Part shown: positions 18,072 through 25,852 of the stretch, in pieces
How positions within the stretch are numbered: the stretch's first letter is position 1
How the letters are laid out: every line of letters starts with the position of its first letter
NCBI RefSeq assembly: GCF_050320395.1
Contig: NZ_CP144459.1
Location: 2,046,001 to 2,110,000, forward strand
Length of the DNA stretch: 64,000 nt
Source of the DNA: Treponema_C sp050320395
GTDB lineage: Bacteria; Spirochaetota; Spirochaetia; Treponematales; Treponemataceae
Direction: 5' to 3'
Notes under the pieces: model-generated
The model's database searches: none
What the model saw: the letters and a program-made list of their open reading frames with translations, nothing else
What the model was told of the DNA's origin: nothing
Program-made: the position numbers and the translations under genes

Positions 18072-18863
18072 GATTTTTTCTTCAAGAGCCGCTTTTTCGG
18101 GGCCGAGACGGATATAGGCGCTTTTTACCGCATCCGCACCCGATTCACTTGCAAAATCGGCCGTACCGCAAACCGCCGGCTCGCTTTCAGCCCGATTACA
18201 AAGCAGGCTTTCGTTTTTTTCGTCAAGGACTGCCGAAAGCGGACTTCCGCGCAGGACAACGATACGTCGGGCGAGGCAGAGGGCTTCCCGGATATCGTGG
18301 GTTACCGAAACAACGGTACGTTTTTCTTCCCGGCACAATTTTGCAAACAGGGCCATAAGGCGGAATTTTATATGCAAATCCAAAGACTGAAAGGCTTCGT
18401 CCATCAGCAAAATGCGCGAAGGATAGGCAAATGCGCGCGCCAAAGACACCCGCTGTTTTTCGCCTCCCGAAAGCTCGTCCGGAAAAGCATGTAATTTATC
18501 CTGCAAACCGCATTTTTCAAGATAGCTACGGGCGCGCTTTTTCGCTTCAAGAGGAGAAAACAAAGATATAAGGGGAAAAAAAACGTTTTGAAACACGGTC
18601 GAGCTTTTAATTAAACGGTCTTCCTGAAATACATAGGAAATAAGAGCTTTTTCCGCGCAGGATTCGCCTCGCGTACAAAACGAAACGCTTTTATCGGCGG
18701 TTTGCAATAAGCCCGCAATCAAATCGAATAAACTCGTTTTTCCCGCCCCCGAAGGCGCAATCAGGGCGGTAATCGTTTCGGCTTCAAAATCAAGAGAAAA
18801 ATCTTTAAAGAGGCTTTTTCCGCCGCGCTCAAGTGTCAAATGTTTTATCCGAATGTCCGTCAT
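18051..18863 (-). CDS. ABC transporter ATP-binding protein, NitT/TauT type
   Basis: Energises the importer encoded just upstream. Walker A APSGAGKTS, signature LSGGEKQR, Walker B ILLMDEAF and switch His in VSVTHDIREA are all intact. About 205 residues form the ATPase; the last ~60 (Ser/Glu/Ala-rich, then a helix) are an unassigned tail. ATG overlaps the permease stop by 4 bases. Substrate cannot be told from sequence. Confidence 0.92.
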   Translation of the reverse strand: MTDIRIKHLTLERGGKSLFKDFSLDFEAETITALIAPSGAGKTSLFDLIAGLLQTADKSVSFCTRGESCAEKALISYVFQEDRLIKSSTVFQNVFFPLISLFSPLEAKKRARSYLEKCGLQDKLHAFPDELSGGEKQRVSLARAFAYPSRILLMDEAFQSLDLHIKFRLMALFAKLCREEKRTVVSVTHDIREALCLARRIVVLRGSPLSAVLDEKNESLLCNRAESEPAVCGTADFASESGADAVKSAYIRLGPEKAALEEKILNLLAE

Positions 18864-19630
18864 CGTTTTTTCCGCCGATTAAAAATCATGCCCAAAGCGC
18901 GCTCGCACAGATAACTCAATACGATAATTGCAATCGTATAGGCAAACACATCCGCCGTTTCTATGTGAGTTTTGGCGGTTTGCATAGCCGTCCCGATTCC
19001 TTTTTTGGGAAGACAAATCACTTCGGCGGCGGCAACCACCTTCCAGCTCAGTGAAAAAGCCGTCAACGCGCCCGATAAAAAATACGGAAGTACCGACGGC
19101 ACATAAATATAGCGGATTTTTTGTATAACAGTAAAGCCGTAAATGCGCGCCATGGCAAGAATTTTTTGATCCGTTTCGCGTATGCCCGAAGCGCAGGAAG
19201 CGCTCATAATCGGCAGCGTCATAAGCAAGCCGATAAAAACGGGCACCGTATCGGTCGAAAACCAAAACACCGCAAGCAAAATAAAGGACACAACGGGAGA
19301 CGCTTTTATAATCCCCATCGGAAAGCCGATAAAATCTCTAAAACGGGGAAAAAGGCCTGCTAGGGTGCCTAATACAATCGATAAAACAAGGGAAATAAAA
19401 AACGAATACACACTGCGGAAAGCCGTAGCACCCGCATGCTGCCAAAAGCGCGGATCGGCAATGAGAACTCCAATGCGCCGAAAAACTTCGGAAGGGGAAG
19501 GAAGCACCAGGGTAAGTCCTAAACGCAGGCTTTGTACCTGCCAAATAAAAACAAGAACGGCTGCCGGCAAAACCGCCGAAATAAAAATCCCGTTAAGCGT
19601 CTCCAAAACACCCGATTTTTGTACAGTCAT
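18860..19630 (-). CDS. ABC transporter permease, SsuC/TauC type
   Basis: Integral membrane half of the importer, with about six hydrophobic segments across 256 residues. The EAA-type cytoplasmic loop lies around residues 160-180 (SGIRETDQKILAMARIYG, then the LPYFLSGALTAFSLSWK region). It lies between the binding-protein gene (21 bases upstream) and the ATPase gene (4-base overlap), so all three form one operon. Confidence 0.9.
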   Translation of the reverse strand: MTVQKSGVLETLNGIFISAVLPAAVLVFIWQVQSLRLGLTLVLPSPSEVFRRIGVLIADPRFWQHAGATAFRSVYSFFISLVLSIVLGTLAGLFPRFRDFIGFPMGIIKASPVVSFILLAVFWFSTDTVPVFIGLLMTLPIMSASCASGIRETDQKILAMARIYGFTVIQKIRYIYVPSVLPYFLSGALTAFSLSWKVVAAAEVICLPKKGIGTAMQTAKTHIETADVFAYTIAIIVLSYLCERALGMIFNRRKKR

Positions 19631-19651
19631 GCCGGCAAGTATAGCAAAGAA

Positions 19652-20734
19652 TTATTTTAAATAAAAGCCGTCGTCGGGGAGTTTTCCTCCGATGGATTCG
19701 GGTGCGAATTCCGCAAACACGGACAAAAGGCGCTCTACGTTTTGCCTGCTTTCCCGGGCGCTTTGCCATACAAAGGCCGAACGCGGAACCGAAGCGGCAA
19801 CAATCGGCGCTTTTAAGCCGAGCGTGTGTTTTTCAACCAAGTCGCCGGCAGCCTTCGGGTCGGCATTTACCGCCTCAACCGATTCTTTACATGCCTGCAA
19901 AAATAATTCAAGGGTTGCAGGATATTTTTCCGCAAAGGCTTTGCGCACAACCAAAGCCATAACCGGATATTCACAGCCTTCGATACCGCAGGCTTTTTCA
20001 TAGAGTTTTTGCACGTCCAAAACCCGCGCAATCGTTTTATCCTTTATCGATGCAACCGTCGAAAAAGGCTCGGGTACCAAAGCGTAATCGATTTTTCCTG
20101 CAAGGAGGGCGGGAACTATTTCGGGCGTAGGAATGGAAAAATCGATTTCAATACCGTCTGCGGTATTGAGTTCAATACCTTCCGAACGCGCCAAATACCG
20201 AATCATATAATCGGGGGTGCCGCCCTGACCGGCAACGGTAAGTTTTTTACCCTTTAAATCGGCAAGGCTTTTTACGGATGTATCACGGCTTATAACCGAA
20301 AGCATACCGTTACCCGTGATAGCGGCCAAAAGGACGGCCTGCTTGTTTGCGGTATACACTTTTGCCGCAACGTTTATGGGTAAGATGCCCGCATCGACTT
20401 CACCTTTTAAAAGCTTGGGCAACAGCACTTGCGGAGAAGCCGACACTTCAAAGCTTGAAGGAATGCCGTTCAAGTCGGGAGCCTTTTCAAAAAGAGGCAC
20501 CATACCGATACCGCTGGGGCCGTTTAAAACGGACATGCGTACGATTTCGGGCTTTTCGGGTTTTACCGGAACGATTGCCGCGGCATCCGAAGAAGGTGCA
20601 GCCTTTACAGGCTCGGCACTTTGCACTTGTGCAGGCTTTGCAGATTCGGTATCTTTCGTTCCCTTTGCAAAAAGCGGATTTACAACGCATAAAAGCGCAA
20701 TCACACCGACAATCAACATACGATTGGGTTTCAT
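19652..20734 (-). CDS. ABC transporter substrate-binding protein, NitT/TauT (NMT1-like) family
   Basis: Captures the substrate in the periplasm. A signal peptide (~1-23, ending LFA) is followed by a Lys/Pro/Ala-rich linker (~25-60) and an NMT1-type two-lobe fold: LPKLLKGEVDAGILPINVAA, LKGKKLTVAGQGGTPDY and LLAGKIDYALVPEP. There is no lipobox Cys. Relatives bind nitrate, taurine, thiamine precursors or other small molecules; no riboswitch is visible upstream to decide. GGAGAG precedes the ATG. Confidence 0.9.
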   Translation of the reverse strand: MKPNRMLIVGVIALLCVVNPLFAKGTKDTESAKPAQVQSAEPVKAAPSSDAAAIVPVKPEKPEIVRMSVLNGPSGIGMVPLFEKAPDLNGIPSSFEVSASPQVLLPKLLKGEVDAGILPINVAAKVYTANKQAVLLAAITGNGMLSVISRDTSVKSLADLKGKKLTVAGQGGTPDYMIRYLARSEGIELNTADGIEIDFSIPTPEIVPALLAGKIDYALVPEPFSTVASIKDKTIARVLDVQKLYEKACGIEGCEYPVMALVVRKAFAEKYPATLELFLQACKESVEAVNADPKAAGDLVEKHTLGLKAPIVAASVPRSAFVWQSARESRQNVERLLSVFAEFAPESIGGKLPDDGFYLK

Positions 20735-20827
20735 ATTTTCTCTCCTAAGCCGCCGCGAGGATAGGCCGAAAGGCGTTTAATTTAAAGGCGCCGAAGGGCA
20801 TTTAAAAGGCGGCAAAATTATAAGGAT

Positions 20828-20856
20828 AGACTAACATTTTAAGAAACTCATGTCAA
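20828..20856 (-). promoter_or_regulatory. Likely promoter of the NitT/TauT-type ABC operon
   Basis: On the minus strand TTGACA (20856-20851), a 17-base spacer and TAGTCT (20833-20828). The -35 is perfect and the -10 is poor (3/6). It sits ~95 bases before the binding-protein ATG and borders the integrase remnant. Confidence 0.5.
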
Positions 20857-20874
20857 GGATGGGCGGAAATCAAA

Positions 20875-21029
20875 GTTCCGTAAACGGCAGCTATACGGTG
20901 TGATTCATTCGACAAGCCGGTTACGGTACCCGCACAATTCAAGAGCTTCTCGGTTATAGCGATATTAAGTTTACACACACGTCTTCAACCGCGAGGGTTG
21001 GGTGCGTAAGTCATATAGACAGGATGTGA
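20875..21029 (+). pseudogene. Degenerate 3' end of an integron integrase gene (intI)
   Basis: Reading across frames recovers the C-terminus of an integron tyrosine recombinase. Bases 20913-20969 give QAGYGTRTIQELLGYSDIK. After a small deletion, bases 20969-20998 give VYTHVFNREG. After one extra base near 21007 the end reads VRSHIDRM-stop (TGA 21027-21029). IntI proteins end with IRTIQELLGHSD..TTMIYTHVLNRGG..VRSPLD. The catalytic Tyr in YTH survives, but the two frameshifts and the loss of everything upstream make it dead. Bases 20875-20912 fit the RHSFATH region only loosely. Its 3' end faces the cassettes, the inverted orientation known in Treponema denticola. Confidence 0.82.
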
Positions 21030-21139
21030 GTTTGTTTCGTTGGCCGTTTAATGAAGATAGGCCTAATCTGCCTGTTATTGGTTCCCCTATTATGTATTAT
21101 GGTAGAGAGATTTGCCATTTTGTTTTGAGGCAGTTTAGA

Positions 21140-21168
21140 TTGCAAATTGCCGTTCTCCGTGATATAAT
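21140..21168 (+). promoter_or_regulatory. Integron Pc-type promoter driving the cassette array
   Basis: TTGCAA (21140-21145), exactly 17 bases, TATAAT (21163-21168). It points into the first cassette from between the intI remnant and the attI-like core, which is where an inverted integron would carry its cassette promoter. Confidence 0.75.
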
Positions 21169-21187
21169 GAGGAAAGGTCGAAAGAAT

Positions 21188-21194
21188 GTTAGAC
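21188..21194 (+). other. attI-like recombination core (putative)
   Basis: GTTAGAC fits the GTTRRRY core used by integron integrases and is the last such core before the first cassette gene. No attC-type inverted repeat precedes it, as expected for attI. Called mostly by position; the recombinase sites around it cannot be verified by eye. Confidence 0.5.
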
Positions 21195-21239
21195 AGATTT
21201 TCTGCATAGGTGAGAATAAAATAATGGAGAACAAATGTT

Positions 21240-22049
21240 ATGAATGATGAAAATAGAAATCCTGGTAAAGATTTAGAAAAAATACTTTCAGGAGGTAAAG
21301 CTCCTGCTATTATTCGTGCAATAATGAACATATTAAGCGGGGCAGTTCCATTAGCTGGTGGTATGATAAGTGCTGGTGCAGGGGCATGGTCTGAAAAAGA
21401 ACAAGAACGAATCAATAAACTCTTTGAAACATGGTTAAAAATACAAGCTGAAGAAATAGAACAAATTGGTAAAACTCTGGCTGAGGTTTTTTGTCGGATA
21501 GATTTAAATGATGAGATTATTGAGAAAAGAATCAGTAGTCCAGAATATTTAATATTAATTAAGCAGATATTCCGAGATTGGTCAGCAGGTGATTCAGAGA
21601 AGAAAAGAATATATCTCAGAAATTTGTTGGCAAACGCTGCCGAATGTCGACTAACATCAGATAATGTAGTGTCACTATTTATTAAATGGATTGATACATT
21701 TAGCGAACTACATTTAGATGTAATTGCATTAATTTATAAAACCAAAGGTATTACTCGGTATGATATGTGGCAATCTTTATATGGTCAGAAAGTTAGGGAG
21801 GATTCACCTGAAGCTGATTTATTTAAATTAGTTATTGATGATTTGAGTATGGGACATGTAATTAGACAGGAAAGATTGGTTGATTATTATGGTAATTTTA
21901 TTAAGTCAGCATCAAGAAGGAAAACGTATTCAAATACATTGAAATCAGCTTTTGATAATGAGAAAGGATATGAGCTAACAGGCATGGGTACTCAATTCGT
22001 TCATTATACAATGAATGAATTAGTTCCCAAAATTGAAGGAAATATATAA
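21240..22049 (+). CDS. Cassette 1: unknown protein with glycine-rich hydrophobic segment
   Basis: 269 residues, no family I recognise. Residues ~18-48 (KAPAIIRAIMNILSGAVPLA followed by a GGMISAGAGA stretch) are hydrophobic and rich in Gly/Ala, like a membrane-inserting or pore-type helix. A charged helical region follows (~50-110: EKEQERINKLFETWLKIQAE), then a compact C-terminal half of mixed composition resembling a winged-helix turn (~165-210). There is a weak GGAG 11 bases upstream. It is the first gene after the Pc-type promoter, so it should be the best expressed cassette. An effector role is conceivable but unsupported. Confidence 0.75.
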   Translation: MNDENRNPGKDLEKILSGGKAPAIIRAIMNILSGAVPLAGGMISAGAGAWSEKEQERINKLFETWLKIQAEEIEQIGKTLAEVFCRIDLNDEIIEKRISSPEYLILIKQIFRDWSAGDSEKKRIYLRNLLANAAECRLTSDNVVSLFIKWIDTFSELHLDVIALIYKTKGITRYDMWQSLYGQKVREDSPEADLFKLVIDDLSMGHVIRQERLVDYYGNFIKSASRRKTYSNTLKSAFDNEKGYELTGMGTQFVHYTMNELVPKIEGNI

Positions 22050-22055
22050 AAAACT

Positions 22056-22121
22056 GTCTAACACCCGCTTCAACCTGACATTGCGGAGGAGCCGCAAATG
22101 CAGGTTAAGCGAATGTTAGGT
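22056..22121 (+). repeat. attC site 1 (66 bp)
   Basis: Outer cores GTCTAAC (22056-22062) and GTTAGGT (22115-22121). The arms CGCTTcAACCTGaCATT and AATGCAGGTTAAGCG pair, leaving two extrahelical bases, the mark of a folded attC bottom strand. Tip GCGG-AGGAG-CCGC. The most canonical of the four sites. Confidence 0.92.
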
Positions 22122-22171
22122 TGATACGCTTCGTGAGCGAAGCAATAAGAGTAAAAAATACTGGAGGTAGT

Positions 22172-22486
22172 ATGGAAACAATAAATGAAAAAATTGATGA
22201 AGATGTTGAGGTAAGAAACTCTCTCCTGTTAAATGGAATGATTACAGGGTCTGCCATAATTCATGATGGAGCAGAAATCATGCTGAATGGTATGATAGTA
22301 AAGAATGTTACCATAGAAGAAGAGGCAAAAGCCATGATCAATGGAATGGTAAATGGTGATGTTCAAAATAATGGTGGCGTATTGGAGATATTTGGAGTTG
22401 TAAAAGGGAATATTTATAAAAACGGAGGGAGTACTACAATCCATCCTAAAGCTGTTGTCAATGGTAATATAATTGAAATTAAATAA
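22172..22486 (+). CDS. Cassette 2: bactofilin-like (polymer-forming) beta-helix protein
   Basis: 104 residues from ATG 22172, which has GGAGGT three bases upstream. Residues ~15-100 are successive short beta rungs with recurring hydrophobic/Gly spacing (LLNGMITGSAIIHDGAE, IMLNGMIVKNVTIEEEAK, MINGMVNGDVQNNG, EIFGVVKGNIYKNG). This is the pattern of bactofilins and related right-handed beta-helix proteins. Bactofilins form cytoskeletal filaments, but this one is short and unusually Asn-Gly-Met rich. Shares its cassette with the following gene, 14 bases away. Confidence 0.78.
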   Translation: METINEKIDEDVEVRNSLLLNGMITGSAIIHDGAEIMLNGMIVKNVTIEEEAKAMINGMVNGDVQNNGGVLEIFGVVKGNIYKNGGSTTIHPKAVVNGNIIEIK

Positions 22487-22500
22487 TAGGAGTATAAAAT

Positions 22501-22884
22501 ATGAATACACTTATTGACCAGTACTTAGAAGATTTATCAGTAGAACTATCAAATAAATTGGAATATATTTTTAATTATTTCAACATTACGCAAATCTCTA
22601 ATAAAATGAATGTGTTCAATCAAGATGCATATCTGTTACCATTGGTGAGTAAATATGCAAAGAAAAATATTGATTTATATGTCAAGAATTTTAAATGCAA
22701 TGTAAAAGCGGCAATATCTAAAGATATTAAGAGCATAGAAGGTTATCAAGCTGAAATGGTAAGACAAATGGAAATAATGCAGGATAAAACATTTTATGAT
22801 TATTTACAGTCTTTGAACATTAAAGGCAATCCTTTTTTAGAAAGATATATGCAATTATTAAAAGAAAAAATGGAAGAAAAATAA
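22501..22884 (+). CDS. Cassette 2: small helical hypothetical protein
   Basis: 127 residues, AGGAG nine bases before the ATG. Predicted mostly alpha-helical and charged (Lys, Glu, Asp, Tyr), with no signal peptide or membrane segment. No family recognised. It ends two bases before attC site 2, as cassette genes usually do. It is probably co-expressed with the bactofilin-like protein, which makes partnership possible but unproven. Confidence 0.72.
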   Translation: MNTLIDQYLEDLSVELSNKLEYIFNYFNITQISNKMNVFNQDAYLLPLVSKYAKKNIDLYVKNFKCNVKAAISKDIKSIEGYQAEMVRQMEIMQDKTFYDYLQSLNIKGNPFLERYMQLLKEKMEEK

Positions 22885-22885
22885 A

Positions 22886-23037
22886 GCCTAACACTCGCTT
22901 CAACCTGACATTTGTTTTGTCACAAAAGTTGCTTGGACGGTCGCCTGAGGCTCCCTTTTTGAGCAACTTTTGCGCCAACTTTGCCGCCGCTATGCACGTC
23001 GGCAAAGGCACAAATGCAGGTTAAGCGGCAGTTGGAC
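22886..23037 (+). repeat. attC site 2, long branched form (152 bp)
   Basis: Cores GCCTAAC (22886-22892) and GTTGGAC (23031-23037), with the same inner arms as site 1 (CGCTTcAACCTGaCATT / AATGCAGGTTAAGCG). The normal 13-base tip is replaced by about 100 bases with two separate hairpins: AAAAGTTGCT / AGCAACTTTT (22924-22933 and 22962-22971) and CTTTGCCG / CGGCAAAG (22979-22986 and 23000-23007). The right core is inside the target duplication of the IS that follows. Confidence 0.85.
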
Positions 23038-24373
23038 GAGCCTGTCACAAAATCTGTGTAAATGGCATTTCCTAACAAAGTGGAAAGCGTCCCTCAAAAA
23101 GGATAGCGAACTGGTTGACCGCCGGTCCCCATTCCTTAATCGGCATAGTCCACTTTGCGCTCGCATTCTTAATCGCAAGGTACATCACCTTATATATCGA
23201 ATCGTCATCGGGAAAACTTGATTTATTGCGCGTGACTTTGCGCAGGGAAAAGTTCAGGCTCTCAATTGCATTTGTCGTGTAGATGACACGGCGGATGCTG
23301 TCCGGGTACGAGAAGAACTCCGTCAGCTCGTTCCAGTTACGCTGCCATGAGGCCGAAATCATCGGGTACTTGCCGTCCCATTTTTTTCCAAAATCTTCAA
23401 GCGCTTCACGTCCGCTGTCTGCGTTCACTGCACAGTAGATTTCCTTCAAGTCGCGGCAGACTTGCTTCAAATCCTTGTAAGAAACAAACTTCGTCGAGCT
23501 TCGGATCATGTGCACTATGCAATGCTGGATGTGAGTGTCCGGAAAAATTGCTCTGAGCGCGTCGGGGAACCCGGTAAGCCCGTCCATGCAGGCTATGAGA
23601 ATGTCATTTGTACCCCGGTTCTTTATGTCAGTCAGCACACTCATCCAGAACTTCGCTCCTTCCGTGTCAGCAAGCCACAGCCCCAAAACCTCTTTTTTGC
23701 CTTCCCAGTTTATTGCCAGAGCAACATACAGGGCTTTGTTGACGTTCTTGCCGTCCTGTCTTGAGTTTACTCGTAAGGCATCGAGGAAAAGTATCGGGTA
23801 AGACTTCTCAAGCGGGCGATTGCGCCACTGGCGAACATCCTCAATGACTGATTCGGTCACTCGAGAAATTAATTCCGGTGAAACTTCCACCCCATAGATA
23901 TTCTGCAGGTGCCGTTGTATGTCGCGGCAGCTCATCCCGAATGAGTACATCGAGATAATCTGGTCGTTGAACAAGGGGGCACGTCTGTCGTGTTTAGGGA
24001 TTATCAGCGGCTCGAATGTGCTATTACGGTCGCGCGGTACCTCGATTTCTACCGTGCTGTTGTCGTTCATGATTACGGACTTGTCCGTGTAGCCGTTTCT
24101 ACTGTTGCCCGAGTTGTCCCCTGCATTGTCATGCTTTGCATAGCCGAGGTGCTCATCCAGCTCTGCCTGCAACGCCCGCTCATAAAAGCGCTTTGTAATT
24201 TGACGTAATAGTCCGTCCTGACCGGTAAGCTCATCCTTGGTCATTCCGTGGAAATCAATCCGATCGAGCATCTGATCGATTGCGTCCTTCTCTTTCTTGT
24301 TTTTTCTGGCTGTCATATACTCCTCCTAGAGTATCATATTTTCAGCCATTTACACAAATATTTTTACAGGGCC
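23038..24373 (-). mobile_element. IS256-family insertion sequence (1336 bp) with 8-bp target duplication
   Basis: Ends GAGCCTGTC... (left) and GGCCCTGTA... (right, complement) are imperfect inverted repeats of ~29 bp sharing TGTGTAAATGGC. Flanking direct repeat AGTTGGAC at 23030-23037 and 24374-24381, the 8-bp duplication expected of the family. One transposase gene inside, on the minus strand. It landed in the GTTGGAC core of attC site 2 and duplicated it. Confidence 0.9.
23072..24316 (-). CDS. IS256-family transposase (mutator type)
   Basis: 414 residues, full length for the family. The DDE residues are in place: Asp in PILFLDALRV, Asp in LIACMDGLTGFPDAL and Glu in TTNAIESLNFSLRK. The C/D(2)H-type region HCIVHMIRSS between the second Asp and the Glu is also present. 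The frame is intact, so the element may still be active. GGAGGAGT precedes the ATG, which lies ~57 bases inside the right IS end. Confidence 0.95.
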   Translation of the reverse strand: MTARKNKKEKDAIDQMLDRIDFHGMTKDELTGQDGLLRQITKRFYERALQAELDEHLGYAKHDNAGDNSGNSRNGYTDKSVIMNDNSTVEIEVPRDRNSTFEPLIIPKHDRRAPLFNDQIISMYSFGMSCRDIQRHLQNIYGVEVSPELISRVTESVIEDVRQWRNRPLEKSYPILFLDALRVNSRQDGKNVNKALYVALAINWEGKKEVLGLWLADTEGAKFWMSVLTDIKNRGTNDILIACMDGLTGFPDALRAIFPDTHIQHCIVHMIRSSTKFVSYKDLKQVCRDLKEIYCAVNADSGREALEDFGKKWDGKYPMISASWQRNWNELTEFFSYPDSIRRVIYTTNAIESLNFSLRKVTRNKSSFPDDDSIYKVMYLAIKNASAKWTMPIKEWGPAVNQFAILFEGRFPLC

Positions 24374-24480
24374 AGTTGGACAGATGCCTTACGGCACAAT
24401 TAACTGTAACTTTGAAAATAGGGTGTATTTTTTATAAATTTAAGACTTGAAATCCAATTAATATCTTAGGTTCTTTTGAT

Positions 24481-25814
24481 TGTGTCAATTTTAATCCGCA
24501 ATTTTGTTCCTGAAAAAAGTCATACATCCTTCATGCTGCGTTAAACAGAATCTCCTTTTGAACTTTTATTGAACCGGCATTTATGTAGCAACGCTCAGTT
24601 TGCCAGTCCTCTGAATACTCAAGCAGATAGCTTGTTATCAGCCTTATATAAGCATCCGTTGACGGAAAAATGCCGACAACAGATGACCTTCGCCGGATTT
24701 CACGGTTAAGCCGTTCAAGCGTATTGGTGCTTGAAATCTTACGACTGTCCAGTTCCTCAAAGGCGTAAAACTGTACGGAATCTTCGAATCCTTCTTCAAG
24801 ACATGCTACTGCTTTGGCAAATGATTTTTCATATTCCTTACAGAAATCATCTTTCAGTGCTCTTGCCGATTTTTCGTCAGGAGCTTTCCAGATAAGCTTC
24901 AACCGTGCAGCAACTTTTTCCTTGTCTTTCTGCCCAACATATGCAAGTATATTCCGCATGAAATGAACCTTACATCTTTGCCACGTAGTTCCCGGCATGG
25001 CTGTGCGTATCGCCGCCTGTAGCCCCATGTGTGCATCGGAAACGCACAGCCAGACTTTCTCAAGTCCGCGTTCCTTGAGCCTTCTGAAAAGAGCTGAATA
25101 TGTATGCTCAGATTCATTTTCCATAGGCTCTACAGCAAGAATTTCTTGCTGTCCTTCAAGATTTACCGCCTTAATGACCATCACGGCCTTGCCGACAATC
25201 CTATGGTTGTCACGAATCTTTTCATAAAGAGCGTCTGCCCAGATTACCGGATACTCTGCTTCCAGCCTGCGGTTGCGGAACTCTTCGACCATTTCATCTA
25301 ATCCACTGTTTATCTCGCTGACCTCAGATGCGCTCAGGCTTTCAATTCCGAGTTTCTTCGCTATATGCTCAATCTTGCGGGTTGACACTCCGTTCAGCCA
25401 GCATTCCTGCACGACCTGAATAAGCGCCTGTTCGCTGCGTTTCTTCTCCGTCACAAAGAACGGGATATAGCCGCCTTGACGTATTTTGGGAACCGAAAGA
25501 TAAACGGTTCCCAGCCTGGTATCAAAGCGGCAGATTCTGTAGCCGCATCTGTAACCGGTACGGCTTTGCGCATGAATCCCTTTTTCCGCTCCGGTCTTGT
25601 GGGCAACTTCAATCTCCATGAACTTGTCCATTACCCACTGGAGCATTTCCAACATAGGATCTTTTGCCGTTACAAAATCCAGTAGTTTATTTTCGAAAAA
25701 TGTAGTATCGTTCTTCTTGGCCATTGTTTGTTCCTTTTTTGTTAGTGTCCTAACCAACATTCTGGAATTTTCAATGGCTTTTTTCTACCCCAAATTGCGA
25801 ACTTTATTGTACAA
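24481..25814 (-). mobile_element. Second IS256-family insertion sequence (about 1.33 kb)
   Basis: The left end (24481-24522) and the complement of the right end (25814-25773) share the pattern TGT.CAAT...CGCAATTT and a run of A before AGxCAT, so they are imperfect inverted repeats. No clear target duplication was found, so ends are good to a few bases only. It holds one intact transposase gene and differs in sequence from the first IS. Located in cassette 3, upstream of its gene. Confidence 0.78.
24531..25724 (-). CDS. IS256-family transposase (second subtype)
   Basis: 397 residues from ATG 25724 (AAAGGAA upstream). DDE residues are in VIWADALYEK, LCVSDAHMGLQAA and TNTLERLNREIRR, with RCKVHFMRNIL between. 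The N-terminal half carries the usual family region (SRTGYRCGYRICRFDTRLG). Intact frame. It is only distantly similar to the other transposase in this window, so the two IS arrived independently. Confidence 0.94.
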   Translation of the reverse strand: MAKKNDTTFFENKLLDFVTAKDPMLEMLQWVMDKFMEIEVAHKTGAEKGIHAQSRTGYRCGYRICRFDTRLGTVYLSVPKIRQGGYIPFFVTEKKRSEQALIQVVQECWLNGVSTRKIEHIAKKLGIESLSASEVSEINSGLDEMVEEFRNRRLEAEYPVIWADALYEKIRDNHRIVGKAVMVIKAVNLEGQQEILAVEPMENESEHTYSALFRRLKERGLEKVWLCVSDAHMGLQAAIRTAMPGTTWQRCKVHFMRNILAYVGQKDKEKVAARLKLIWKAPDEKSARALKDDFCKEYEKSFAKAVACLEEGFEDSVQFYAFEELDSRKISSTNTLERLNREIRRRSSVVGIFPSTDAYIRLITSYLLEYSEDWQTERCYINAGSIKVQKEILFNAA

Positions 25815-25823
25815 TATCATATA

Positions 25824-25852
25824 TTGTTTAATAAAGTATTTAATAGTATAAT
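25824..25852 (+). promoter_or_regulatory. Promoter of the cassette 3 gene
   Basis: TTGTTT (25824-25829), 17 bases, TATAAT (25847-25852). About 56 bases before the ATG and just outside the second IS, so the cassette gene need not depend on the distant Pc-type promoter. Confidence 0.6.

Noticed and set aside
20735..20880. TPP or other riboswitch before the NMT1-like binding protein
   Set aside because: No conserved riboswitch core was found between promoter and start; substrate left open.
21002..21247. 81-codon open frame between the intI remnant and cassette 1
   Set aside because: It begins inside the decayed intI end, spans the promoter and the attI-like core, and resembles no protein; open by chance.
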